NCBI RefSeq assembly: GCF_001429725.1
Contig: NZ_LMHV01000012.1
Location: 875 to 64,874 of the forward strand
Direction of reading: 5' to 3'
DNA length: 64,000 nt
Source of the DNA: Rhizobium sp. Root708
GTDB taxonomy: Bacteria; Pseudomonadota; Alphaproteobacteria; Rhizobiales; Rhizobiaceae
The position numbers were made by a program, and so were the translations under genes. The notes under the pieces were generated by a model. It worked only from the letters and a program-made list of their open reading frames with translations. It was not told the origin of the DNA and searched no databases. Below, in pieces: positions 17,291 to 26,141 of this stretch. The stretch's first letter is position 1. Every line of letters starts with the position of its first letter.

Positions 17291-18760
17291 CTAATCCTTC
17301 GACTTTTCTTCCATTTCGTCGAGCGCGGCCGCGAGGCGCTTCTCCTCGTTGAAATAGCGGGCGCGATCCCAGAAATGCGGCTTGCCGATACCGGTCGACT
17401 TGTGCCGGCCGACCAGGCGTCCGCCGGCATCTTCGCCTTCGATCTCGTAGCGCATGAGATCCTGCGTGATGATCACATCGCCTTCCATGCCGATCACCTC
17501 GGTGATCTGCGTGATACGGCGCGAGCCGTCGCGAAGACGGGCGGCCTGAATGATCACGTCGACCGATCCCGAGATGATCTCGCGCACCGTCTTGGCGGGC
17601 AGGGTGAAACCGCCCATCGCGATCATCGATTCGATACGGCTAAGGCATTCGCGCGGCGAGTTCGAGTGGATCGTTCCCATCGAACCGTCGTGGCCGGTGT
17701 TCATCGCCTGCAACAGGTCGAAAACCTCGGGTCCGCGCACTTCGCCGACGATGATCCGTTCCGGACGCATACGCAGGCAGTTCTTGACGAGATCGCGCAT
17801 CGTGATCTCGCCTTCGCCTTCGATGTTCGGCGGGCGGGTTTCGAGCCGGACGACATGCGGCTGCTGCAGCTGCAGTTCGGCCGTGTCTTCGCAGGTGATG
17901 ACGCGCTCGTCGGTATCGATGTATCTGGTCAGGCAGTTGAGAAGCGTCGTCTTGCCGGAACCCGTACCGCCTGAAATGACGACATTGCAGCGGACGCGGC
18001 CGATGATCTGCAGCAGCGTCGCGCCTTCCGTGGTGATTGCACCGAAGCGTACGAGCTGCTCGAGCGTCAGCTTGTCCTTCTTGAACTTACGGATGGTGAG
18101 AGCCGGGCCATCGATCGCAAGTGGCGGCGCGATGACGTTGACTCGCGAGCCGTCGGGCAGGCGCGCGTCGCAGATCGGGCTCGATTCATCGACGCGTCGG
18201 CCGACCTGGCTGACGATCCGCTGGCAGATCGAGAGCAGCTGCGAATTGTCGCGGAACCGGATCTCGGACTCGATGGTCTTGCCGCCGACTTCGATGAAGG
18301 TCTGGCCGGCGCCGTTGACCATGATGTCGGCGATGTCGTCGCGCGCAAGCAGCGGCTCCAGCGGCCCGTAGCCGAGAACGTCGTTGCAGATGTCCTCAAG
18401 CAGTTCTTCCTGCTCGGAGATCGACATCGCGAAGTTCTTGATTGTGATGATATCGTTGACGATATCACGAATTTCCTCGCGCGCGCTTTCTCCGTCGAGC
18501 TTGGCGAGCTGGGAAAGATCGATCGTATCGATCAGCGCCGAGAAGACCTGCGCCTTCGTATCGTAATATTCGTCGGTGCGGGCAGGGCGCTTGCGCTGCG
18601 GCGTCTGCATCGGCGGAGGCGCGACCTGCTGGCGTGTGGCCTCACGCTGAGGTTCGGCAAGGATTGCCGGCCCCGAGGACGATGGTGTCGCAACAGGCGC
18701 GGGGGGCGCGACTGTGCCCCCTGCCTTGCCAAAACCCTCGTTTCCGCGTTTTCCGAACAT
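17291..18760 (-). CDS. cpaF: CpaF/TadA ATPase of the Tad pilus
   Basis: A 489-residue cytosolic type II/IV secretion ATPase that powers pilin assembly and retraction. Residues 1-65 are proline-rich and probably disordered; the N-terminal domain spans about 70-230; Walker A is GGTGSGKTT (264-272), followed by the Asp box TCEDTAELQLQQPHVVRLETR, Walker B (RPERIIVGEVRGPEVFDLL) and the His box (TGHDGSMGTIHSNS). It lies between cpaE and tadB in the usual order. Confidence 0.96.
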   Translation of the reverse strand: MFGKRGNEGFGKAGGTVAPPAPVATPSSSGPAILAEPQREATRQQVAPPPMQTPQRKRPARTDEYYDTKAQVFSALIDTIDLSQLAKLDGESAREEIRDIVNDIITIKNFAMSISEQEELLEDICNDVLGYGPLEPLLARDDIADIMVNGAGQTFIEVGGKTIESEIRFRDNSQLLSICQRIVSQVGRRVDESSPICDARLPDGSRVNVIAPPLAIDGPALTIRKFKKDKLTLEQLVRFGAITTEGATLLQIIGRVRCNVVISGGTGSGKTTLLNCLTRYIDTDERVITCEDTAELQLQQPHVVRLETRPPNIEGEGEITMRDLVKNCLRMRPERIIVGEVRGPEVFDLLQAMNTGHDGSMGTIHSNSPRECLSRIESMIAMGGFTLPAKTVREIISGSVDVIIQAARLRDGSRRITQITEVIGMEGDVIITQDLMRYEIEGEDAGGRLVGRHKSTGIGKPHFWDRARYFNEEKRLAAALDEMEEKSKD

Positions 18761-18789
18761 GAACTATTCCAATCCGCTCTCGGCTGATC

Positions 18790-20067
18790 TCATTTGCGCT
18801 TCAGCAGACCAAGAAGACCGCCCTTCTTTGCCTTCTTGACAGCGATACGGCCGGTCACGATGTGCGCCAGTTGTGAGAAGGTTTCCGCCGTCGGCGACTT
18901 TGCATCCATTTCCGATATCATCCGGCCGCTGTTGGCAGCCGTGCCGAAGAGGTTGCTGTCGAACGGGATGATCGCGATCGGATCCGTCTCCAGCGGCTCG
19001 CAGAAGTCGGAGGGCGTAATCTCCGGGCGCTTAGGCATGCCCACCTGGTTGAGGATGAGGTGAGGCGCCTTGTCGTTCGGCCGCATCTTGCGCAGCGCAT
19101 CCATCATGTTCTTGGTGTTGCGCAGGTTTGCGAGATCCGGGGACGCGCAGATGACGACTTCGTCGACACTGCCAAGAACCGAACGCGTCCATTCCGACCA
19201 CGCATGCGGGACATCGAGAACGGTAACGGGCGCACTGCGCTGCAAGACGTCCAGAACCGGTTGGAATGCCTGTCCCTCGAAATCATAGGAGCGGTCGAGG
19301 ATGGAAGGCGCCGCGAGCAGCGAAAGATGCTCCGAGCACTTCGTCAGCAGACGGTCGAGAAAGACTTCGTCGAGACGCTCGGGCGCGTAGACGGCTTCGG
19401 CGATGCCCTGCGTCGGATCCTGGTCGAAGTCGATGTTTGCCGTACCATAGGGCAGGTCGAGATCGGCGAGGATGGTTTCGGTCGAAAACAGGCGCGAGAT
19501 GCCGAAAGCGCAGTTGTGGGCGATCGTCGATGAACCGACCCCGCCCTTGGCGCCGATGAAGGCGATGCTTCTGCCAAGCGGCTCCGCATCTGGATCGACG
19601 AAGATTGCCGCCAGCGCCGACATCAGGTCGGCCATGCCGACCGGCTGAACCATGTATTCGGAAATGCCGTTGCGGATGAGCTCGCGATAGAGCGAGATAT
19701 CATTGTGATAGCCGACGACGATGACCTTCGTCGAAGGATCGCAGACCGAAGCGAGCGGTGCCAGTTCGCTGAGCAGGCTGCTGCTCGTCGCACGCGTTTC
19801 GAGAATGATCAGGTTTGGCGTCGGCGCACCGGCAAACATGTTTGCCGCCGCGGCGATGCCGCCGCTCGTCACGCGCATGCTGACCTTCGACATGCGGCGA
19901 TCGTTGCTGCAGCGCTCCATCGTGCGTTGCAGTTCCTCGCTTTCGCAGAAGGCGTGAATGGAGATGCGCGGCAGCGGTCGCATGCCTTCGAGCTCCGCCA
20001 TGCGCATCGCGTCCTCTGCGTGCCGGAGTTCCGCGGTATTCTTGATCTCGTATTCGACCGTGCTCAT
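18790..20067 (-). CDS. cpaE: CpaE/TadZ localisation ATPase of the Tad pilus
   Basis: A 425-residue protein with an N-terminal receiver-like domain (about 35-165) and a ParA/MinD-type ATPase domain from about 175. The deviant Walker A reads FIGAKGGVGSSTIAHN, in which the usual GKT is replaced by GSS, as in other CpaE proteins. TadZ/CpaE places the pilus apparatus at the cell pole. ATG 20067 is used because AAGGA lies 8 bases upstream; a TTG six bases earlier is possible but less likely. It starts 16 bp after the cpaD stop. Confidence 0.94.
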   Translation of the reverse strand: MSTVEYEIKNTAELRHAEDAMRMAELEGMRPLPRISIHAFCESEELQRTMERCSNDRRMSKVSMRVTSGGIAAAANMFAGAPTPNLIILETRATSSSLLSELAPLASVCDPSTKVIVVGYHNDISLYRELIRNGISEYMVQPVGMADLMSALAAIFVDPDAEPLGRSIAFIGAKGGVGSSTIAHNCAFGISRLFSTETILADLDLPYGTANIDFDQDPTQGIAEAVYAPERLDEVFLDRLLTKCSEHLSLLAAPSILDRSYDFEGQAFQPVLDVLQRSAPVTVLDVPHAWSEWTRSVLGSVDEVVICASPDLANLRNTKNMMDALRKMRPNDKAPHLILNQVGMPKRPEITPSDFCEPLETDPIAIIPFDSNLFGTAANSGRMISEMDAKSPTAETFSQLAHIVTGRIAVKKAKKGGLLGLLKRK

Positions 20068-20083
20068 CGTCAATCCTTACCGA

Positions 20084-20812
20084 TCAAAAGGTGCTTGAGC
20101 CGGAGGCAGCAACATCATCGATCGTCGTGGTCGTTTCGCGATATTCCTTGATGGCGGCGTTGCGGCGCGTCGCATCGATCGGGGTCATGCCACGCGGCGC
20201 GACCAGGTCTTCCGGGTTCGCGATCTGTGCGGCGAGGTTGTTCTGCGTGGCGCAGCCGAAGTTGTAATAGTTCTGGTTGCTGAAGTCGTTGATCATGTCC
20301 TTCGGCCACTGGCCGCACTGCGAGGTCATGGCCGTTGTGCCGACGAAGGTCAGCCGGATCGGCGCGGAATCGCCGGTGGCGCCGGCACCATAGGAGCTGT
20401 TGACGATCTTCGAGCTTGAGATGCCGCGCGCTGAAAGTTCGGCGCGAACCTGCCCGCGCAGCTGGCGTGCGGCCGCGGCGTTCGGCGAGCCTTCAGGCGT
20501 CATCAGGTAGACTGGGCCTGTCGCTCTGGAGCCGTAATTCTGGGCGAAGCCACGGATCATGTCACGCTGCGCCGTGTTGAGGCGTCTGTCCGTCGAGGCA
20601 ACCGGGATGTCCACGGATTGCTCCGCTTCGGTAACGACGATGGGGTGGCGCTGGCGATAGTCGTCAGGAATGCCGCCGGTGGTCAGGTCGTCATGCGATG
20701 CGCAGCCCGAAAGGAGAGCAGCGGCCATCGCCGCAACGGCGACCACGCACCTGGATTTTGCGATGCGGGTCGTGCTGTTCCGAGTCATCGAATGATCTCT
20801 ATCTCTTGTCAT
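20084..20812 (-). CDS. cpaD: CpaD pilus assembly lipoprotein
   Basis: A roughly 242-residue lipoprotein: a basic start, a hydrophobic stretch and the lipobox AALLSGC, then a CpaD domain with the repeated -RHPIVVTEAEQSVDIPV-like strand and the C-terminal QCGQWPKDM and GCATQNNLAAQIANPEDLV segments typical of the family. It is an outer-membrane partner of the CpaC secretin. Three starts are possible: ATG 20830, which overlaps the cpaC stop; ATG 20812 with GGAG eight bases upstream (chosen); and ATG 20788, which gives the most standard signal sequence. Confidence 0.9.
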   Translation of the reverse strand: MTRDRDHSMTRNSTTRIAKSRCVVAVAAMAAALLSGCASHDDLTTGGIPDDYRQRHPIVVTEAEQSVDIPVASTDRRLNTAQRDMIRGFAQNYGSRATGPVYLMTPEGSPNAAAARQLRGQVRAELSARGISSSKIVNSSYGAGATGDSAPIRLTFVGTTAMTSQCGQWPKDMINDFSNQNYYNFGCATQNNLAAQIANPEDLVAPRGMTPIDATRRNAAIKEYRETTTTIDDVAASGSSTF

Positions 20813-20826
20813 TGCTACCGCTCCGC

Positions 20827-22329
20827 TCATTTGTAGATGAACCCGATCGAGCCGTGGAACTGCGCGTCGGCAACAGGCGTCTGGTGCCCGTAGACCTTGT
20901 TCACGCGGTTGAGGAAGAATGCCGCGCCATCGTTTTCCGGGCTGAAGTTGTCGTCCGGGCGATTGAGCTGGTTGCGTGCGACCGGGCGTACCAGATACGG
21001 CGTCGCGATGATCACGAGCTCGGTTTCGTCACGTTCGACGGTGCGCTGGCGAAACAGCGTGCCGAGCAACGGAATCTTGTTGACGCCTGGCGTGCCGTTC
21101 GAGGTCTGGGCAACGTTGTCGCGGATCAAGCCGGCGAGCGCGATCGAGCCGCCCGAGGGAAGCTCGACGGAGGTTTCGGCCGAACGCCGCTGATAGGTCG
21201 GCGTCGAGCCGGAGACCGACGGCGCCGGTTCCGACACATTGGTCTTGATCTGCAGGCTGATGCGCCCCGAGGAGAGCACGACCGGTTTGAAGGCGAGGTT
21301 GATGCCGTAGTTGTAAGGAACGATCGTGACGTTGCCGTCGTTGTCGGTCGTCGAATAGAGGACCTGACCACCGGAGTTGAACGTCGCGGCCTGGCCTGAG
21401 ATCGCGGTCAGCGTCGGTTCGGCCAGCGTCTTGACGACCTTCGCCTGTTCCAGCGCGCTGAGATAGGTCGAGATGTCGTATTTGCCGATCGAGCTCTTGA
21501 ACAGTGCTGCCAGGCCGCCGCCGATGGTTGCCGTGGCGCTGTCGACGTTTGGAGATCCGAGCTGCGCGACCGATAGGCCCTTCGAGTTGGAAACCAGGTT
21601 GTCGAAGCCGAGCTGCTTGAGGATTTCGCGACGCACTTCGGCGATCGTCACCTTCAGCGTTACCTGGTCTTCGCCTTCGATCTTCAGGAGATTGATGACC
21701 TGCGAGGTTTGTCGGCCTTCGGCAAAGAGCGCGACGGAGCTGTCGCCGCCCTGGCCGCTCGCGGTTTCCGTTCGGGTGGTCGCTTCGCCGCCCTTCAGGA
21801 AGACCTGGGCGAGATCCGCGGCCTGCGCCGCGTCCTGCGGCGTGCGCACCGTGCCTGTCAATACGATGTTGTCGGAGACGATCTCGACGTTGATGTTGGA
21901 ATCGGGAATGAAGCGGCGCAGATTGCTTTCGAGCCCGGCGACATCGCGTTCGATGGCGATGTCGAGGCTGACGATCTGCTGTCCGTCGGCGCCGAAAATG
22001 AAGATGTTGGTCTGTCCCACGGTCTTGCCGAAAAGGTAGATGCGGCGCGAAGAACGGGTGACGGCATCCGCCATCGACGGGTCGGAAACGAGGATATCAT
22101 GCGCATCGACAGGCAGATCGACCACGATCGCCTTCTTCAACCCGAGCTTCAGGCTGCGGTGCGCGCCTGGGCCGGCCTGCGTGATGGTGACCATGCCATC
22201 GGACTCGGCAAGTGCCGCGCGCACGCCGAAATCGCCGGGCAGGAAGCCCGGCGCCATGCCGGTTACACCGATCGCCAAGGATAGGCAGCCCGCCAGCAAA
22301 GGCTTTATGTACCGCGTTGAATTGCCCAT
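20827..22329 (-). CDS. cpaC: CpaC/RcpA outer-membrane secretin of the Tad pilus
   Basis: A 500-residue secretin with a signal peptide (cleaved near ALAES), an N-terminal pilus_N domain (about 45-130, including KKAIVVDLPVDAHDILVSDPSMADAV), a BON-like segment and the C-terminal secretin domain (about 240-470: GGQVLYSTTDNDGN, LASGRISLQIKTNVSEP-like strands and the KIPLLGTLFR signature). It forms the pore in the outer membrane through which the pilus leaves. It starts 11 bp after the cpaB stop and its own stop overlaps a possible cpaD start. Confidence 0.95.
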   Translation of the reverse strand: MGNSTRYIKPLLAGCLSLAIGVTGMAPGFLPGDFGVRAALAESDGMVTITQAGPGAHRSLKLGLKKAIVVDLPVDAHDILVSDPSMADAVTRSSRRIYLFGKTVGQTNIFIFGADGQQIVSLDIAIERDVAGLESNLRRFIPDSNINVEIVSDNIVLTGTVRTPQDAAQAADLAQVFLKGGEATTRTETASGQGGDSSVALFAEGRQTSQVINLLKIEGEDQVTLKVTIAEVRREILKQLGFDNLVSNSKGLSVAQLGSPNVDSATATIGGGLAALFKSSIGKYDISTYLSALEQAKVVKTLAEPTLTAISGQAATFNSGGQVLYSTTDNDGNVTIVPYNYGINLAFKPVVLSSGRISLQIKTNVSEPAPSVSGSTPTYQRRSAETSVELPSGGSIALAGLIRDNVAQTSNGTPGVNKIPLLGTLFRQRTVERDETELVIIATPYLVRPVARNQLNRPDDNFSPENDGAAFFLNRVNKVYGHQTPVADAQFHGSIGFIYK

Positions 22330-22340
22330 TAGCGTTTCCT

Positions 22341-23156
22341 CTACTCGGCCTTTGCCGCGCCGGTGCTGTCGGTGACGATCGCTCCGGATTTGATGACCTG
22401 GACGATCGAGCTGCCGTTGTCGCCGCTCAGCAGGTAGTCGGCTGCGGTCGTATCCTGCTCGCGCGCATCGGCAACGGAACGAAGCGCCAGTGAAAGCCGG
22501 TCCGCCATCTGCTGTGCAACGGCCAGGACTTTCGTCTGGTCGGGAGTGAGCTCCAGCGTCGCCGTCGTGCCGACGACGGACTTGGAGCCGTCTTCTTTCT
22601 CCTGGATCTGCTGGTCGATGGCGAGAATACGCACGTTGCTCAGCACGGTTTCGGTGAGATACTTGTCACCGCTCTTGGCCTTGCGCACCATGATGACGTC
22701 GACGCGGTCGTTCGGTAGGATGAAGCCGCCCGCACCTGTCGCAACTGAGATTTCGGTCGCCACCGCACGCTTGCCGGATGGCAGCAGCGACGACATGATC
22801 TTGCTGCTGGAGTCGGCGATCTTCTCCGCGCGAACCGGTTCGCCTTCAAAGATCGGCAGGCGCACGACGGCGCCCTGCATATCCTTGATGGCTTCAGGCT
22901 TTTCCGATTCGGTGATGAAGCCCTGGACAACGCCGCCCTGCGGCCACGGCATCCAGTGTACGGCCTTGTCGTCGAGGCGCGCACCAACCGGCAGGTTGGC
23001 ACTCGAAACGAGCACGTTTACGGTCGGCTCTTTCTCGACGACGGATTGTACCTGGGTAATGACCGACCCGCGCCCGGCAAGGCTCATCGCGAGTATGCCG
23101 GCGAGGCCGGCAGCCACGACGGCCACTCCAAGTATTAGAATTCGGGCGGGTTTCAT
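22341..23156 (-). CDS. cpaB: CpaB/RcpC pilus assembly protein
   Basis: A 271-residue protein with one N-terminal membrane segment (ILILGVAVVAAGLAGILAMSLAG) and a periplasmic SAF/CpaB domain (VLVSSANLPVGARLDDKAVHWMPWP; later the Flp assembly segment with NDRVDVIMVR). It stabilises the secretin complex in the periplasm. ATG 23156 is preceded by GGGGAATGACCA as ribosome site; this site is part of a stem-loop at 23161-23198. Confidence 0.93.
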   Translation of the reverse strand: MKPARILILGVAVVAAGLAGILAMSLAGRGSVITQVQSVVEKEPTVNVLVSSANLPVGARLDDKAVHWMPWPQGGVVQGFITESEKPEAIKDMQGAVVRLPIFEGEPVRAEKIADSSSKIMSSLLPSGKRAVATEISVATGAGGFILPNDRVDVIMVRKAKSGDKYLTETVLSNVRILAIDQQIQEKEDGSKSVVGTTATLELTPDQTKVLAVAQQMADRLSLALRSVADAREQDTTAADYLLSGDNGSSIVQVIKSGAIVTDSTGAAKAE

Positions 23157-23160
23157 TGGT

Positions 23161-23198
23161 CATTCCCCGGAGATTCGAGATATTCGTCCCGGAGAATG
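23161..23198 (-). promoter_or_regulatory. Stem-loop covering the cpaB ribosome site
   Basis: Arms CATTCCCCGG (23161-23170) and CCGGAGAATG (23189-23198) pair over 10 positions with one mismatch around an 18-base loop. In cpaB mRNA the proximal arm contains the GGGGAA ribosome site, 4 bases before the start codon, so folding would hide it. Confidence 0.4.
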
Positions 23199-23263
23199 GA
23201 CCCCAATTGGTGTAATTATGGTTAACGAAAGCCTTCGGATTTAGGTTAATTCTACCTTAATTC

Positions 23264-23779
23264 CTAGGATTTCACGGCTTCCAGCGCGGCGAGAAACAGC
23301 GGGCTTTGGGGGAAGGCAAGAAAGCCTCCGATCGCGATCGCTATACCGTAAGGAACCTTCTTGGCCGTAAGGATGGAATGGGGAACCGGCAGGCCGGTCG
23401 CCAGTATGACATCCGAATACATCCGGATCCCAAGAATAACGAGGGTAACGGCGCCGCCGATGATGCCGACATAGACGACGAAAGCGGCAAGCGAGGGATC
23501 GTATCCGAACCAAAGTGCAGCGGCTGTCAGGAGCTTCGCATCTCCGCCGCCCATGACGTTCAGCGCGAAGAGCGCGAAGCAGGCGGCAAACACGGCGGCA
23601 GCGGCTAGGAGGTGCATGCCGATGGCGGCTGGCGGCAGACCCGCCATGAAGGCGATCGGAACAAATGCTGCGGCGAGGATGATCGATACCCTGTTCGGGA
23701 TCGTCATCGTGAGGATATCGGACACTGCGGCGATCGCCAGGCACAGCGGGAAAATCAGAAAAATTGCCGCTTCAGTCAT
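23264..23779 (-). CDS. cpaA: CpaA prepilin peptidase (A24 family)
   Basis: A 171-residue polytopic membrane peptidase that removes the leader of Flp pilin and the TadE-type pseudopilins. The two catalytic aspartates are in AAVSDILTMTIPN (D20) and MGGGDAKLL, the GxGD motif of the family. It lacks the N-terminal methylase domain of type IVa prepilin peptidases, as usual for CpaA. It follows flp on the minus strand after a 77-bp gap that holds a 12-bp stem-loop, and a good ribosome site (GGGGAGCGAAT) precedes its ATG. A 107-bp gap separates it from cpaB. Confidence 0.94.
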   Translation of the reverse strand: MTEAAIFLIFPLCLAIAAVSDILTMTIPNRVSIILAAAFVPIAFMAGLPPAAIGMHLLAAAAVFAACFALFALNVMGGGDAKLLTAAALWFGYDPSLAAFVVYVGIIGGAVTLVILGIRMYSDVILATGLPVPHSILTAKKVPYGIAIAIGGFLAFPQSPLFLAALEAVKS

Positions 23780-23797
23780 ATTCGCTCCCCAAGCACT

Positions 23798-23829
23798 AGA
23801 GGCTCACGGTCATCTGCCCGTGAGCCTCT
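23798..23829 (-). terminator. Strong intercistronic stem-loop between flp and cpaA
   Basis: Arms AGAGGCTCACGG (23798-23809) and CCGTGAGCCTCT (23818-23829) form a perfect 12-bp stem with an 8-base loop, 28 bases after the flp stop. No T-run follows in the flp reading direction, so it is more likely a partial terminator or an mRNA-stabilising end than a full stop. Confidence 0.6.
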
Positions 23830-23856
23830 GAGAACAAAATTCGCACGCAGTGCTAA

Positions 23857-24036
23857 TCAGGTCGGCGTCTTGCTGCTGATCGTGTTCGACAGGTTGTTGA
23901 ACATGATGTTCAGTTTGCTGCCGAGAGCGGATGCACCGGTGATGAGCGCTACGGAAATGAGCGCTGCGATCAGGCCGTATTCAATTGCGGTCGCGCCGGA
24001 TTCGTCCTTGAGAAAACGGCTTACAAGCTTGGTCAT
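23857..24036 (-). CDS. Flp/CpaP-type pilin
   Basis: A 59-residue type IVb prepilin, the structural subunit of the Tad pilus. The short basic leader MTKLVSRFLKDESG ends in glycine and is followed by ATAIEYGLIAALISVALITG: the cleavage site, the Glu at +5, the neighbouring Tyr and the hydrophobic helix are all family hallmarks. The gene is too short for many gene finders. AGGAG lies 7 bases before ATG 24036. It is the first gene of the minus-strand pilus run, followed by a stem-loop and cpaA, so it is probably expressed well above the rest. Confidence 0.96.
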   Translation of the reverse strand: MTKLVSRFLKDESGATAIEYGLIAALISVALITGASALGSKLNIMFNNLSNTISSKTPT

Positions 24037-24438
24037 GATAACTCCTAACTCCAGTTGATGTTCAGCACGTCCGCCAACTGTTTGCCGTTGATCGGATTGG
24101 CCTACCCTAGCGAGTGGCGCTTTCCATCAACTTAAAGAATTGAGTTACCGATACGTAAACAGGATTAGCGCTTTGAATATGGTAAGTGTTGCCTTCGAGC
24201 GAAGCTTAAAATTCGAAGTATTATCGCCTAACGTCTTCTTGATACTATAGGAGTTCCTGGAAACCACGGTTTTCGCCGTTCGCTCGTGTCGCCGCCTGTG
24301 CTGGAACGCTCCGTGCCACATGCTCCAAATCGAGCCTATCTCGCGCCCTACAAGATGAATCATTATCGGTTAAATCTTCGTTCACCATTTTTTCCCATGC
24401 TGGCGCTAGGTTCCATTAAGATCGCGAAAGAAAAGTGG
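24037..24438. other. 402 bp divergent intergenic region of the pilus locus
   Basis: No gene is supported here. The region separates flp (minus) from the stand-alone secretin-N-like gene (plus) and must hold both promoters. It is AT-richer than its surroundings, mainly between 24121 and 24250 and again near 24360-24430. No operator with clear symmetry was found. An in-frame ATG at 24286 exists but gives an atypical N-terminus for the plus-strand gene. Confidence 0.5.
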
Positions 24439-24855
24439 ATGTCACCGAGCGGCAAAAGGATATTTCTCGCCAGCGCTTTTGCCGTCGCGGGTCTCTCACA
24501 CGCGGCCGTAGCGCAGCAATCCGAAATGCTCCGCGTCTATATGGATCAGGCGCGCGTGTTGAAGCTTGACCGTCCTGTCAGCAAGGTCATCATCGGCAAT
24601 GCCAAGGTCGCCGACGCGACGGTCGCCGACCCCAAGACGATCGTGTTGACCGGCAGAAGCTTCGGCAGCACCAATCTTGTCCTTCTCGATTCGGACGGCA
24701 ACGCAATTCTTGACGAGAGCATCCTCGTCTCGATCGACGAAGCGAACACCGTGCGTGTTTTCCGCCAGACGGAACGGACGGTCCTGTCCTGCACGCCGAA
24801 TTGCGAGCAGCACAGCGCGCCCTCGAACGAAACCTCGGCCGCAGCAGCCAACTAA
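24439..24855 (+). CDS. Stand-alone pilus_N (CpaC N-terminal-like) periplasmic protein
   Basis: A 138-residue protein with a signal peptide (MSPSGKRIFLASAFAVAGL, cleavage near AVAQQ) and one pilus_N domain: DQARVLKLDRPVSKVIIGNAKVADATVADPKTIVLTGRSFGSTNLVLLDSDG. This matches the first domain of CpaC secretin, where the same pattern (IVVDLPVDAHDILVSDPSMADAV) is seen, but here there is no secretin pore. Two cysteines in CTPNC lie near the C-terminus. It probably assists the pilus secretin in the periplasm. It is divergent from flp and 87 bp ahead of the TadE genes. Confidence 0.85.
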   Translation: MSPSGKRIFLASAFAVAGLSHAAVAQQSEMLRVYMDQARVLKLDRPVSKVIIGNAKVADATVADPKTIVLTGRSFGSTNLVLLDSDGNAILDESILVSIDEANTVRVFRQTERTVLSCTPNCEQHSAPSNETSAAAAN

Positions 24856-24942
24856 GCTCGTTAAACTTCTGAGCCGCTCTGAAACGAAAAATCAACGCTC
24901 GTCGCGTAAGACTGCGCGATCAAAGCTGTTCGGACAAAAACC

Positions 24943-25560
24943 ATGACGGAATTGGATCAGACAGCGGAAGGGGCCAGACGGCGGGGATGGACACGTCGAC
25001 GGTCAATTGCCGCTTTCGCGCGCTCTCGCGATGGATCGGCGGCGATCGAGTTTGCCCTGCTCGCGATTCCCTATTTCATGATTGTCTTCGCGATCATCGA
25101 GACCTTCGTCGCCTTCGCGGGCGAACAACTCGTTTCCAGCGCTGTCGATACGCTGAGCCGCAAGATACGGACGGGTCAGATCACGCTTGCGAACACCGAC
25201 CGCACGGCATTTCGCACTGCGCTCTGCAACGAGATCTCCGTCCTGATCAAATGCTCGACGACAGAGGCCGCCACGCCCAACAAGCTTTATGTCGACGTGC
25301 AGAAGTTCTCGACGTTCGCGGCCATCCCGACAACCATTCCGAAGGTGTCGACGGCGAATTACGCGGATATCAACACTTCAGCCTTCCAATACGCGCCGGG
25401 CGGTGCCGGGACCATCAACATGGTCAGGGCCTACTATCGCTGGCAGGTCATAACAGACCTTATCCGTCCCTACATCTCCAGCGTACGGCCCGCCGATGGC
25501 TCGTCGGCCTATTTCCTCATCGTCGCGACCGCGGCTTTCCAGAACGAGCAGTATCCGTGA
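24943..25560 (+). CDS. TadE-like pseudopilin
   Basis: A 205-residue protein of the TadE/TadG family: a basic N-terminus, then RDGSAAIEFALLAIPYFMIVFAIIETF, with the G/A cleavage region, the Glu (IEF) and the hydrophobic helix as in prepilins. The rest is a periplasmic domain with few landmarks. Pseudopilins of this type are cut by CpaA and are needed for pilus formation. Its TGA overlaps the ATG of the next TadE-like gene by one base, so the two are translationally coupled. Confidence 0.9.
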   Translation: MTELDQTAEGARRRGWTRRRSIAAFARSRDGSAAIEFALLAIPYFMIVFAIIETFVAFAGEQLVSSAVDTLSRKIRTGQITLANTDRTAFRTALCNEISVLIKCSTTEAATPNKLYVDVQKFSTFAAIPTTIPKVSTANYADINTSAFQYAPGGAGTINMVRAYYRWQVITDLIRPYISSVRPADGSSAYFLIVATAAFQNEQYP

Positions 25561-26141
25561 TGGCCTTTCGTAACGCTCTTCTGAAATTGAGAAGACTCGG
25601 CGCTCGTTTCGCGAGGGATCGCGAGGGGGTCGGTGCAATCGAGTTCGCCATCCTGTTTCCGATCCTCGTCGTGCTCTATGTCGGTGCGTTCGAGATTACC
25701 ATCGGATTGAGCCTCAGCAAGCGCGCCGCGCGATCGGCGGCGTCGGTTGCCGACGTCGTAACCCAGCAGCAGAGCGTCACGAAGTCCTGGCTGGCCGATA
25801 TGCCCTCGGTCGCAAGTGCGATCTTTGCTCCGTACCCGACAACGGGAATGACGCTGAAGATTACCGGCATCACGATCGACTCGTCCGCCAATCCGAAGGT
25901 CAAGTGGTCCTGGGCCCAGGACAACTCCGCGCCCTATGCCGCAAACTCGGCGGTCACGGTGCCGACGGATCTGAAGAAAGCAAGCAGCTTCCTTGTTCGT
26001 GCCGAGATCACAGTGCCGTACCAGCTGTTCCTCTTCGCGTTCGCGCCGAACCTCGTGTCGAAGCAAAGCACTCTGACGATCAGCCGGACCTACTACTATC
26101 GCCAGCGTCAGGGTGACGACGTCGCCTGCAGCGATTGCTGA
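25560..26141 (+). CDS. Second TadE-like pseudopilin
   Basis: A 193-residue TadE-family protein: DREGVGAIEFAILFPILVVLYVGAFEITIGLSLSK contains the same IEF motif and hydrophobic helix. The periplasmic part ends in GDDVACSDC with two cysteines. ATG 25560 overlaps the previous stop (TGATG), so coupling is near certain; a longer frame starting at 24987 is a shadow of the first TadE gene. The pair probably forms a minor-pilin complex of the Tad machine. Confidence 0.9.
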   Translation: MAFRNALLKLRRLGARFARDREGVGAIEFAILFPILVVLYVGAFEITIGLSLSKRAARSAASVADVVTQQQSVTKSWLADMPSVASAIFAPYPTTGMTLKITGITIDSSANPKVKWSWAQDNSAPYAANSAVTVPTDLKKASSFLVRAEITVPYQLFLFAFAPNLVSKQSTLTISRTYYYRQRQGDDVACSDC

